From CADCWN01 sp046328475 (GTDB lineage: Bacteria > Chloroflexota > Chloroflexia > Thermomicrobiales > CADCWN01): a DNA stretch of 64,000 bases. Location: contig JAXLWN010000012.1 of NCBI GenBank assembly GCA_046328475.1, positions 65,280 to 129,279 of the forward strand, given 5' to 3'. Positions 1 to 7,225 of the stretch are shown one piece after another; position 1 is the first letter of the stretch, and each line of letters begins with the position of its first letter. Under the pieces are notes generated by a model. The model searched no databases, was not told the DNA's origin, and saw only the letters and a list, made by a program, of their open reading frames with translations. Both the position numbers and the translations under genes were made by a program.

Positions 1-5
1 GGTGG

Positions 6-61
6 TTGAAATCGCGCCTCGCAGACCTGTGGCCATAATGTTCGCCTGCGCGGACTGGGGT
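6..61. repeat. Dispersed intergenic repeat, copy 1
   Basis: Starts TTGAAATC and ends CGCCTGCGCGGACTGGGGT. The same beginning and end recur at 4692-4751. The middle differs. The 3' part can fold (GTCCGC/GCGGAC-type hairpin in copy 2). Non-coding as far as I can see; the function is unknown. Confidence 0.55.
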
Positions 62-120
62 ACTTGGAGTGGGTGGTCTGTCTTTTGATGTGGTGGTATG
101 TGGTGGGATGGAGGGATGCG

Positions 121-151
121 GCGAGGCCCGGCTGGTTAGGCCGGGCCTCGC
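121..151 (-). terminator. Strong hairpin downstream of the minus-strand gene pair
   Basis: A perfect 12-bp stem, GCGAGGCCCGGC (121-132) with GCCGGGCCTCGC (140-151), and a 7-nt loop. It lies after the stop codon of the 219-440 gene. There is no clear T-run on either side, so termination is inferred from the stem alone. Confidence 0.55.
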
Positions 152-218
152 GGTGCGAGGGTGAATTGGGGGTCGGGGTCCTCCCTCGACGCAGCCCCCG
201 GTGACGGCACTGGCGGCG

Positions 219-440
219 TCACGCGGACTCGCGGCGGAATTGCTCGATCGGCTGGCGAGCCCGACCGGCGGCGCGCGAACGGGGGAGACGCGCGGTCAGT
301 TGGTCCAGTGCGACGAAGAGATAGTCTTCCCAGCGTTCCGCCTCGGCGAGGCGCTCGGCCCGTTCGCGGGCGTCGGCGGCTTCGCGCTCGGCGCGGAGGG
401 CGGTGAGGAGGGCGAGATCGCGGTCGTGGGCGGCCAACAT
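219..440 (-). CDS. Small charged coiled-coil-like protein
   Basis: A 73-residue protein of unknown function. It is rich in Ala, Arg and Glu with heptad-like helices (ALRAEREAADARERAERLAE at about residues 14-33), then a WEDYLFVALDQL stretch, so a helical hairpin or coiled coil is likely. The start is supported by a GGAGG nine bases before the ATG at 440. It lies 54 bases downstream of the 495-1025 gene on the same strand and is probably its operon partner. A hairpin at 121-151 follows. If the LexA-like box at 1047-1060 is real, this gene would share that control. No family is recognised. Confidence 0.6.
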   Translation of the reverse strand: MLAAHDRDLALLTALRAEREAADARERAERLAEAERWEDYLFVALDQLTARLPRSRAAGRARQPIEQFRRESA

Positions 441-494
441 GGGGAAACCTCCGTGTGATTGTGGGTGAATGTGGCGTGGGGGAGGTCGCCCGAA

Positions 495-1025
495 TCAGGC
501 GGCGGCCTTCTCGCGGCGGGTGCGGCGCTTCGGCTCGGGGACGATAGTGGGCTCGGGGATGACGACCGGGGCGGGCGGCGCGACCGGCGCGGCCTTGGGC
601 TTCCGGCTGCGCTGGGCGGTGTCCGCGACTGGGGAGGCGGCTGCGACGATTGGCTCGATGGCCGGGGCAGCCTTGGGCTTGCGAGTGCGCGCGGCGGTCG
701 TGGGTGCATCGGGGGCGGCAGCGATGGCGGGGACGATGTCGGGGATAGTCGGCCCGGCCTTCGGCTTGCGCGGCGCGCGGGCCGGGGTGGTCGTGGTGGA
801 TTCCTGCGCGGCCTCCTCGGCGTCGTCCACGCCGATCCAGAAGCAGTTGCGGCTGATGTGGGTGAGCGGGCGGAGCTCGACCGCGCTCTCGGCGATGGCG
901 TCCTCGGGATTGACGAGGCAGACGCGCGGCTTCCGTCCGAATTTCTCGACGTAGCGCTGGTGGGCCTCGGCAATTTTCTGGGCGGTAGGTTTTTTTGGGT
1001 TGGCATCGAACCACGCGAGGTACAT
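495..1025 (-). CDS. Hypothetical protein with basic RKPKA-repeat tail, behind a LexA-like box
   Basis: A 176-residue protein. The N-terminal ~70 residues form a compact domain (MYLAWFDANPKKPTAQKIAE, then FGRKPRVCLVNPED and ISRNCFWIGVD) that I do not recognise as a named family. The remaining ~100 residues are Ala/Pro-rich with three spaced RKPKA motifs and end in KRRTRREK, resembling histone H1-like or AlgP-like DNA-binding tails; DNA binding is inferred. The start at 1025 is preferred over an upstream ATG at 1076 because AAAGGAG precedes it at normal spacing. A GAAC-N4-GTTC palindrome lies 22-35 bases upstream, suggesting SOS control. It is followed by the small 219-440 gene. Confidence 0.75.
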   Translation of the reverse strand: MYLAWFDANPKKPTAQKIAEAHQRYVEKFGRKPRVCLVNPEDAIAESAVELRPLTHISRNCFWIGVDDAEEAAQESTTTTPARAPRKPKAGPTIPDIVPAIAAAPDAPTTAARTRKPKAAPAIEPIVAAASPVADTAQRSRKPKAAPVAPPAPVVIPEPTIVPEPKRRTRREKAAA

Positions 1026-1046
1026 GGCTCCGGCTCCTTTCCTCGT

Positions 1047-1060
1047 AGAACATTTGTTCT
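1047..1060 (-). promoter_or_regulatory. LexA-like (SOS) box
   Basis: AGAACATTTGTTCT is a palindrome (AGAACA-TT-TGTTCT) containing GAAC-N4-GTTC, the LexA box type of Gram-positive bacteria, also reported for the Chloroflexota genus Dehalococcoides. It sits just upstream of the start codon at 1025, where a repressor would block transcription. A second such box is at 17337-17348. Confidence 0.6.
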
Positions 1061-1326
1061 GAGGTAATGGTAGCACCGGGATGACCCGCTGTCAAGGGTG
1101 GGGAGGGGCGTACTTACGCGGGATTTGGGGGTACTTTCGGGTGGGGTTGTGGGGAGGTGAGGGCGTGGGAGCGCGAGGGCGATAGAACGGGGGAATGCGG
1201 AGTGTGAGGTTGGGGAGGTGGGTGGGGATAATGAGCAGTGTTGTGCTTGTGAGAGGTGGCAATTGTATGCTGGGAACTGAAAATTGAGGGTGGTGGGGTA
1301 AGGGAAACGCCTGGCGTTACCCGCAC
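1061..1326. other. Intergenic region without supported gene
   Basis: Between the divergent 1025 and 1378 starts. The plus strand is G/T-rich with many short GGGG tracts. ORFs here are low-complexity Pro/His/Ser products with no ribosome binding site and were not accepted. Apart from the LexA-like box and the TetR control region at its two ends I see no feature. Confidence 0.5.
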
Positions 1327-1377
1327 TTGACAAGTTAGAGCAATTACTCTAAACTCTCAATTAGAGTAATTGCTCTA
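1327..1377 (+). promoter_or_regulatory. Promoter with double palindromic operator of tetR operon
   Basis: A -35 TTGACA (1327-1332), a 17-bp spacer and a -10 TAAACT (1350-1355). Overlapping and following it is a perfect 17-bp inverted repeat: TAGAGCAATTACTCTAA (1336-1352) and TTAGAGTAATTGCTCTA (1361-1377). Each arm is itself a near-palindrome, AGAG-Y-AATT-R-CTCT, so these look like two operator copies 25 bp apart. The second arm touches the GTG start codon at 1378, implying a very short leader and tight autorepression by the adjacent TetR protein. Confidence 0.75.
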
Positions 1378-1976
1378 GTGAAGCTGGCGGTGAGTACTCG
1401 CGAACGGATCCTCGATGCGGCGCTGGGCCTCTTCAACGAGCGCGGGACGGCGGTGGTCTCGACCAATCACATCGCTGCGGCGTGCGGCATCAGTCCCGGC
1501 AACCTGTATTACCACTTTCGCAACAAGGAGGAGATTATTCGGGCGCTCTTCGACCGGATGTTCGTGATGTGGGTGGGGCAGCGATGCCTGATGATCGAAG
1601 GCTGGCCCTGACAGACCTCCAGGGGATCGTGCGCGGCGCGTTCGCGATGCTCGGGGAGCATCGCTTCATCTACCAGGAGCTGATCGCGCTGCTCAGGCGC
1701 GACGAGTATCTGCAGCGGCGCTGGGCGGAGTTGCGAGAGCGCGGATTCGCAGGGGTACGCGCGCTGTTCGACCACTTCGCCGAGGCGGGGGTGCTGCGGA
1801 AGCCCGAGGACCCGGAGGAGCTGACCCGCGTTGCCGAGTTGGTCTGGCTGGTGAGCGAGTTCTGGCCCGCGAGCGTGGAGATGAGCGGGATGCCGCTCGA
1901 AACGGAACAGATGGATCACGGTGTTGCCCTGATGCTGCAGGTGTTGCAGCCGTACATCATCGCGGACCCGGCCTGA
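1378..1976 (+). CDS. TetR/AcrR family repressor (frameshifted)
   Basis: A transcriptional repressor of about 199 residues once one base is restored. The first frame (GTG at 1378) holds the helix-turn-helix: STRERILDAALGLFNERG, then TNHIAAACGISPGNLYYHF. It stops at 1611. The C-terminal ligand-binding domain continues in another frame (LTDLQGIVRGAFAMLGEHR onward) to 1976. Adding one base in the CCC run near 1606-1608 rejoins them as GWP-LTDLQG. The C-terminal half looks like the TetR subgroup with an RRD-containing helix (IALLRRDEYLQRRW). It is first gene of an operon with a DUF4386 membrane protein and a NAD-epimerase, and is probably autoregulated through 1336-1377. Sequencing error or true pseudogene cannot be separated here. 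Confidence 0.8.
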
Positions 1977-1995
1977 CCGGGGAAAGGATGCTCCG

Positions 1996-2713
1996 ATGAC
2001 TGCCCGTGCCGACCGTCGCTTCGTCGCTGGTTTGCTGATTCTGGTGCCGGTCGCGTTCAGCGTTTGCTTCACCCTGCTGCAATCGTGGTTCGAGTACCCC
2101 GATATCCTGCGACAACCGACTGCCGCCATCCTCACCAAGTTCCAGGCCGGGGGCGATTCGCTGGTCGCTGTCTGGTACGTGCTGACGATCACCGCGCTGC
2201 TCTTCATCGATCGCCGTGCTGCTGCATCGCACGCTGGCCGAGCAGGACGCACCAGCGTTGCTCCAGGTTGCCACGACGTTCGGTGTCACGGCCGGGCTGA
2301 CCCAGGCGTTGGGCTTCCTGCGCTGGCCCTTCCTGGTGCCGCACCTGGCGAGCGTTTACCTGGCCCCGGAGACGAGCGAGGCGCAGCGCGAGGCGACGGC
2401 GGCGGTGTTCGATGCCTTCCATCGCTACGCCGGGATGGGCGTGGGCGAGCACCTGGGCTACCTGAGCACGAGCGTTTGGACGGTGGGTGTGGCGCTGATC
2501 ATGTGGCGGTCGTCGCAGTTCGGCCGGGTGCTGGGTCTGAGTGGCGCGATTTTCGGGGTGGGGATCGGCTTCGGGTTGCTTGAAGCCGGTTGGGAACTCG
2601 CGGGGACCATCAACGCCTTCAGCTATCTCGCCTGGGCTGCCTGGTTGGTCGCGGTTGGCCGGTCATCCTCTTCCGCCGCGAGTCTGCCACGCAGCATGCC
2701 GCCGCTCCGCTGA
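1996..2713 (+). CDS. DUF4386-like integral membrane protein (frameshifted)
   Basis: A membrane protein resembling the DUF4386 family, function unknown. The first frame begins at ATG 1996 behind AAAGGATG and carries the first hydrophobic segment (FVAGLLILVPVAFSVCFTLL). The frame then changes near 2205-2210. Dropping one base in TTCATCGATCGCC gives LLFIIAVLLHRTLAEQ, and the second frame continues to 2713 with further membrane segments (TFGVTAGLTQALGFL, VLGLSGAIFGVGIGFGLLEA). The corrected length is about 238 residues. It starts 19 bases after tetR and is probably controlled by it. The break is one of three in this operon. Confidence 0.7.
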
Positions 2714-2827
2714 CTGCCCCGCCTCCCTCGCCTAACCCCCTCGCATTCCTCCGCTGCTCCTCAGCAATCCTCCTCTGACGCAAATCTGACGACACGCAGC
2801 TGAATAGATAGACCGAAGGAGAGCACC

Positions 2828-3822
2828 ATGGGCGCTACCTCTGGGCTTCACGTCGTCTACGGGAACGGTCCGGTGGGCACGGCGGTGATTGATGCCCTGA
2901 TCGGGCAGGGCAAGCGGGTCCGGGTGGTCACGCACAGCGGTTCGCGAAAACACCTCCCGGCGGCGGTTGAGGTGGTTCGCGGCGACGCGACGGACCCGGC
3001 CGATGCGAGGCGGGTCTGTGCGGGGGCGACGCATGTCTACAACTGCACCAATCCGCGCGATTACCACCGCTGGCCGGAGCAGTTCCCGCCGCTCCAGGGC
3101 GGGGTGCTGGCCGGGGCGACAGCGGCGGGCGCGAAGCTGATCGCGATGGAGAACCTGTACCTCTATGGCCCGCACGGCGGCGTGCCGATGACCGAGGGAA
3201 TGCCGCAGCGCGGGAAGGGCCGCGCAGCACGACCCGGCGCGAGATGAGCGCGGAGTTGTTCGCGGCGCACCGCAGCGGCCGGGTGCGGGTCGCCACCGTG
3301 CGCGCCTCGGATCTCTTCGGGCCGCACGTGCGGGAGTCGCTGGCCGGGGATCGGCTGTTCGGTCCGGCGATTGCCGGGAAGCCGGTGCAGCTGATGGCGA
3401 ACCCCGACCTGCCGCACAGCCTGACCTATGCCCCCGATGCGGGGCGGGCGATGGTGGCGGTGGGGGCGGATGACGCGGCGCTCGGGCAAGCCTGGCACGT
3501 GCCGAATGCGCCCGCCATCACCCCGCGCGAGTTCGTGGCGCTGGTGAGCGCCGAGGTGGGGATGGAGATCAAGGTTTCGGCGCTGCCCCGCGCGGTGACG
3601 CGGGCGCTGCTGCCGGTGATGGGGATCTTCATGCCGCCGTTGCGCGGGCTGGGCGAGAATGCCTACATCTTCTACGAGCCCTACATCGTGGACCACAGTC
3701 GGTTTGCGGCGGCCTTCGGCGACCACAGCACGCCGCTGGCCGAGGCGATTCGCGAGACGGTGCGCTGGTACCGTGCGCACGCCGAGCGGGGCGCGGCGAC
3801 GGTGATTCCCGCGAAGGCGTGA
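2828..3822 (+). CDS. NAD(P)-dependent epimerase/dehydratase-like protein (frameshifted)
   Basis: An extended short-chain dehydrogenase/reductase of about 331 residues after correction. The N-terminal half (2828-3247) carries the Rossmann glycine motif VYGNGPVGTAVIDALIGQGK and NLYLYGPHGG. The C-terminal half (3244-3822) resumes at ELFAAHRSGRVRVATVRASD and has the sugar-nucleotide epimerase-like FGPHVRESLAGDRLFG. One base is missing near 3225. The second frame has its own ATG overlapping the first stop (ATGA), so separate translation is possible, but the second half lacks its own fold start. AAGGAG precedes the ATG at 2828. Third gene of the tetR operon. Substrate unknown. Confidence 0.75.
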
Positions 3823-3837
3823 GTCGTGAGTCGTGAG
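3819..3837 (+). repeat. Heptamer tandem repeat over a stop codon
   Basis: GTGAGTC occurs twice, followed by GTGAG. The first copy contains the TGA stop of the epimerase gene (3820-3822). The same heptamer recurs at 38288-38313 and 58331-58350. No inverted partner was seen nearby. Confidence 0.7.
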
Positions 3838-3853
3838 GGCGTGGGGACGTGGA

Positions 3854-3905
3854 CCTCACCCCGCCGCCTGTGGGCGGCACCCGCCACCCACTGCGGTGGG
3901 TACCC
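3854..3905. repeat. Dispersed CCTCACCCCGCCGC element, copy A
   Basis: Begins CCTCACCCCGCCGC, folds as GCCGCC/GGCGGC, and is followed by a second hairpin ACCCAC-TGCG-GTGGGT. Related copies are at 22310-22355 and 37600-37650. It lies in the untranslated leader of the 3999 gene. Confidence 0.6.
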
Positions 3906-3998
3906 GGCCGCGAGGAGCGGGGAGAAGTCCGTGAACCTGTCGGATCGGGGCGAAACGAAGCAATCTGGAGTAATAAGGAACGAAAGGGAGCGACGACG

Positions 3999-4571
3999 AT
4001 GGAGACGAAGCTGTCGAGCGGCTGGCGGTTCTGGGGGAGTTGGGGGCTGGCGTTTGTGGGGTTCCCGATCGGGGGGCTGGCGGCGAAGGCGCTGGTGGGG
4101 AGCGTGGGATCGTCGGTCGAGGGGTTGCTGGCGGGTGCGGCGACCGGGGCGGTCGTGGGGGCTGCGCAGTGGCTGGTGCTCTCGCGGCGACTGCCGCTGA
4201 CGCCCTGGTGGATCGCGGCGACGAGCGCGGGGATGGCGGCCGGGCTGGCGCTGAGTGTGCAGGTGCTCGGCACCGACATGACGGCGAACGCGGTGCTGCT
4301 GCGCGGTCTGCTGACCGGGGCGGGGATCGGGATCGCGCAGACGCTGGTGCTGCGCGGCAGCACCAACCGCGCGCCGATCTGGGGGGCGGTCGTGACGCTC
4401 GGCTGGGCGCTCGGATGGATGACGAGCCGGGCGGCGGGGGTGGATCTGGGGCCCTGGGCGGTCTTCGGGTCGATTGGGGCCTGGGTCTTCCAGGTTGTGA
4501 CCGGGGTGACACTCGCCTTGATTTTGCGGCGGGCGCAGGGTGATGCGTCGGGGCGCGGGTTGGTGGATTGA
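3999..4571 (+). CDS. Polytopic membrane protein, unknown function
   Basis: A 190-residue hydrophobic protein with about five to six membrane segments rich in Gly and Ala (WGLAFVGFPIGGLAAKALV, LLAGAATGAVVGAAQWLVL, WIAATSAGMAAGLALSV, LLTGAGIGIAQTLVLRG, FGSIGAWVFQVVTGVTLAL). The internal pattern is repetitive: a segment containing GAAQWLVLSRR and one containing GIAQTLVLRG look like a duplicated unit. I do not recognise a named family. The start at 3999 is chosen over an in-frame ATG at 3849 because AAGGGAG lies just upstream and the upstream part translates a dispersed repeat. A clear terminator follows at 4621. Confidence 0.7.
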   Translation: METKLSSGWRFWGSWGLAFVGFPIGGLAAKALVGSVGSSVEGLLAGAATGAVVGAAQWLVLSRRLPLTPWWIAATSAGMAAGLALSVQVLGTDMTANAVLLRGLLTGAGIGIAQTLVLRGSTNRAPIWGAVVTLGWALGWMTSRAAGVDLGPWAVFGSIGAWVFQVVTGVTLALILRRAQGDASGRGLVD

Positions 4572-4620
4572 AGTCGGTGGATGTCGCCGGGGCGTAATGG
4601 TCCTTTCTGCGAGAAGTAGT

Positions 4621-4655
4621 GCGAGGCGGGCGACTTATCGCCCGCCTCGCGCTTT
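4621..4655 (+). terminator. Rho-independent terminator
   Basis: A perfect 13-bp stem GCGAGGCGGGCGA (4621-4633) with TCGCCCGCCTCGC (4638-4650), loop CTTA, then GCTTTT. It closes the 3999-4571 gene and separates it from the dcw cluster. Confidence 0.9.
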
Positions 4656-4691
4656 TGGTGGTGACGGTGCCGTTGGGAAGATGCCGTTGGA

Positions 4692-4751
4692 TTGAAATCC
4701 CGGCTGGAGGACCCTCACGGGTCCGCGAAGTCCGCCTGCGCGGACTGGGGT
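4692..4751. repeat. Dispersed intergenic repeat, copy 2, with twin hairpins
   Basis: Shares TTGAAATC at the start and CGCCTGCGCGGACTGGGGT at the end with 6-61. It contains two hairpins: GGACCC-TCAC-GGGTCC (4709-4724) and AGTCCGC-CTGC-GCGGACT (4729-4746). The rest of the 4572-5012 gap holds nothing I can support. Confidence 0.6.
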
Positions 4752-5012
4752 GCGCGGGGTGACGGTAGCCTCAATGTGTGGCTGGAGAGGGTGCTTGGAG
4801 GGAATTTCCTGAGTGGCGATGTGGTTGTCATAAGTAATGGTGGCCTGATAATTCTGGGGCAATCTATTGACTTTGCCCGCCCCTCCCTCCTGCGTTCAGA
4901 AAGGCAACCTAGCATCTATCTCGCAGCCCTCCGGTTACAACGTGTCCGGTCGAGATGTACGAACACCGGCAAATTGGGGGGCTTGAGGGGTTGTTTTGGG
5001 CTGGGATGGGGC

Positions 5013-5060
5013 TATAATGTGGATAATGGTGGGTGGAAGTGGGGACAAGTGGGGTGAAAC
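5013..5060 (+). promoter_or_regulatory. dcw promoter with three MraZ boxes
   Basis: A perfect -10 TATAAT at 5013-5018 (weak -35 TTGTTT at 4991). Downstream are three direct TGGG repeats exactly 10 bp apart at 5030, 5040 and 5050 (TGGGTGGAAG, TGGGGACAAG, TGGGGTGAAA). This is the known operator architecture of MraZ. It lies between the predicted transcription start and the mraZ ATG, so MraZ autorepression of the dcw operon is likely. Confidence 0.8.
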
Positions 5061-5121
5061 CTCGAAAAATCCCGCCAAATCGCCTGCCAAGTGTCCCGAC
5101 ACAATAATCGTACAGGGCAAG

Positions 5122-5550
5122 ATGTTCCTCGGACGCTTCGGTCACAATCTGGACGCGAAGGGGCGGTTGGCGATCCCGGCCAAATTCCGCAGCGCCCTGG
5201 CGGAGGGGCTGGTCGTGACGCGCGGCATCGACCGCTGCCTCACGGTCTACCCGCTGGCGGCGTGGCAGGTATTGGCCGAGAAGGTCAGCGCGCTCTCGAT
5301 CAGCGACCCCGACGCGCGGCTGTTGAAGCGGATGGTCTTTGGCGAGGCGGTTGACGAGGAGCTTGATGCGCAGGGGCGGATCGTGCTGCCGCCCGAGTTG
5401 CGGCGCTACGCCGGGATCGACCGCGAGGCCACCGTGGTGGGGATGAATACCCACCTGGAACTCTGGGACCCGGCGCGCTGGGACGAGTTGACCGCGACGG
5501 TCGAAGGCGAGGGCGCGAGCATCGCCCAACGCCTCGCGGACCTGATCTGA
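5122..5550 (+). CDS. mraZ: Transcriptional regulator MraZ
   Basis: A 142-residue SpoVT-AbrB-fold regulator, usually an oligomeric ring that binds repeats at its own promoter. Two MraZ repeats are visible: FLGRFGHNLDAKGRLAIPAK at the N-terminus and EELDAQGRIVLPPELRRYAG about 70 residues later, each with the DxxGR signature. The start at 5122 is chosen over in-frame upstream ATGs because family members begin MFLG and the upstream sequence would run through the operator. First gene of the dcw cluster. Its stop overlaps the rsmH start (TGATG), so the two are translationally coupled. Operator boxes lie at 5030-5060. Confidence 0.95.
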   Translation: MFLGRFGHNLDAKGRLAIPAKFRSALAEGLVVTRGIDRCLTVYPLAAWQVLAEKVSALSISDPDARLLKRMVFGEAVDEELDAQGRIVLPPELRRYAGIDREATVVGMNTHLELWDPARWDELTATVEGEGASIAQRLADLI

Positions 5551-6513
5551 TGGCAGAGATAGAGACGATAGTGACACCTACACCCGGCCACATCCGGTGC
5601 TGCTGCACGAGGCGTGCGACGCGCTGGCCCCGCGCGATTGCGGGCGCTATCTCGACGGCACGTTCGGCGGCGGTGGGCATACGCGCGCGATCCTGGCGGC
5701 GAGCGCGCCGGGCGAGCAGGTGCTGGCGCTCGATGCCGATCCGGCGGCGATAGCGCGTGGCGAGCGTCTGCGGGCGGAATTTGGCGGACGACTGGTGGTG
5801 CGCGAGAGCAATTTTGCCAATCTGGCGCGGGTGGCGCGCGAGGAGGGGTTCGCCCGCTCGACGGCGTGCTGCTCGATCTGGGGCTGTCGTCGTTCCAGCT
5901 GGCCGATGCGGGGCGCGGCTTCTCGTTCGGCGGCGACGGGCCGCTCGACATGCGCTTCGGTCCGTCGGCGGCGGTGTCGGCGGCGGAGATTGTCAATGGC
6001 TACGACGAGGAGGCGCTGGCCGACATCTTCTTTCGCTACGGCGAGGAGCGGTGGTCGCGCCGGATCGCCCGCGCGATTGTGCGCGAGCGGGAGGAACGGC
6101 CGATAACGACGACCGCTGCGCTGGCGGCGCTGGTGGCGCGGGCGGTGCCGCACGGCCCTGACCGCGAGCGGATCCACCCGGCGACGCGGGTCTTCCAGGC
6201 GCTGCGGATCGCGGTGAATCGTGAGTTGGCGGTGCTGGAAGAGGCTTTGAACGGGGCGCTGGCGACGCTGGGGCCGGGTGGGCGGCTGGCGGTGATCGCC
6301 TTCCATTCGCTCGAAGACCGGATTGTGAAGGAGTTCATGCGGAGCGAGGCGACCGACTGCATCTGCCCGCCGCGCCAGCCGGTCTGCACCTGCGGGCACC
6401 GGGCGACGCTGCGGATCGTGGCGCGCAAGGCGATCCGGGCGGGCGCGGCGGAGGTGGCGGCGAACCCGCGCAGCCGCAGCGCCGTGTTGCGCGTGGCGGA
6501 GAAGATTGCATGA
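5550..6513 (+). CDS. rsmH: 16S rRNA m4C1402 methyltransferase RsmH (two frameshifts)
   Basis: S-adenosylmethionine-dependent methyltransferase (formerly MraW) that N4-methylates C1402 of 16S rRNA. The protein is read in three successive frames. MAEIETIVTPTPGHI begins at 5550. VLLHEACDAL and the SAM-binding YLDGTFGGGGHTRAI follow from about 5595. GVLLDLGLSSFQLADAGRGF and DGPLDMRF follow from about 5855. Restoring one C near 5592 (GHI-PVLLHE) and one C near 5853 (GFA-PLDGV) gives one intact ~321-residue protein of normal family length. Both errors are missing bases in C runs, so I read them as sequencing errors in a conserved gene. It overlaps mraZ and the next gene (ATGA). Confidence 0.9.
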
Positions 6514-7127
6514 GCACGACGTTCGAGTGGCGCGACGAGATGAGTGGTGCGATGGAACGGCGAGCGCACCGTCGCGCGGTGCCGACCGAACTGGCGGCGA
6601 CTCGGAGTGAGCCGATTCCGCTGCGGCGGCAGGACGAGGGGCGCAAGCACGCGCCGGCGACGAATCGCGCGGTGGCGCTGCGGCTGCGGCAGCGGCTTGA
6701 TCGCGCGCGGCTCGCGGCGGTGGCGATTGTTGGCCTGAGCGTGCTGGGGATTCTCTACCTGACGCAGATCAGCCACGTGGCGCGCTACGGCTATCTGCTT
6801 TCGGACATCCAGCGCGATCAGGACCGGGTGGCGCGCGAGAATCAACTGCTCGAATATCAGATCGCCGCCGCGCACAACCTGGGCCAGGCCGAGGATCTCG
6901 CCGAGAAGAGCTACGGCATGAAGCCCTACGTGCAACTGACGCCGGTGACGGCGGCGGGTGGGGCGAAGCTGCCACAGACAAAGGGCACACCAGCGGCGCG
7001 ATACATCACCGTGCAGCGCCCGGCGACGAGCGCCCCCACGCCGCAGCCAACGGCCGAGCCGGTTGGGCTGATCGATCGCTTGCTGAACCAGTTGGTGGGG
7101 ATCGGGGAGGCGAGCGCGGGGCGGTAG
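6510..7127 (+). CDS. FtsL/DivIC-like division protein
   Basis: A 205-residue bitopic membrane protein in the position always held by ftsL, between rsmH and ftsI. It has a basic cytoplasmic N-terminus, one membrane segment at about residues 69-88 (LAAVAIVGLSVLGILYLTQI), and a coiled-coil region (LLSDIQRDQDRVARENQLLE) with a short YGMKPY-type motif after it. This is the FtsL/septum-initiation layout, where the protein joins FtsB and FtsQ to activate FtsWI. The Pro/Thr-rich C-terminal tail is longer than in typical FtsL. The start overlaps the rsmH stop as ATGA. The family call rests on position and topology, since FtsL is poorly conserved in sequence. Confidence 0.75.
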   Translation: MSTTFEWRDEMSGAMERRAHRRAVPTELAATRSEPIPLRRQDEGRKHAPATNRAVALRLRQRLDRARLAAVAIVGLSVLGILYLTQISHVARYGYLLSDIQRDQDRVARENQLLEYQIAAAHNLGQAEDLAEKSYGMKPYVQLTPVTAAGGAKLPQTKGTPAARYITVQRPATSAPTPQPTAEPVGLIDRLLNQLVGIGEASAGR

Positions 7128-7132
7128 CGAGA

Positions 7133-7208
7133 GTTACAAGTTGCAGGTTGGCAGGTTGCAGGTTTCTCGACCCCAACCTGCAACTTGTAACCTGCCAACT
7201 TGCAACTT
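7133..7208 (+). repeat. Inverted tandem-repeat element between ftsL-like gene and ftsI
   Basis: The left array repeats CAGGTTG. The right array is its inverse. GTTACAAGTTGCAGGTT (7133-7149) pairs perfectly with 7175-7191, and TTGGCAGGTT (7148-7157) with 7190-7199. It begins 5 bases after the ftsL-like stop and ends just before the ribosome binding site of ftsI. Confidence 0.85.
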
Positions 7209-7225
7209 CATGAAGAGGTCGGATC

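Noticed and set aside
1114..1326. A 70-codon minus-strand ORF in the gap before tetR
   Set aside because: Low-complexity Pro/His/Ser product, no ribosome binding site, in a G/T-rich tract.
5550..6513. Programmed ribosomal frameshifting in rsmH
   Set aside because: Two shifts in one housekeeping gene, both at short C runs without slippery heptamers or following pseudoknots. A missing base is simpler, and the same pattern occurs in many genes of the window.
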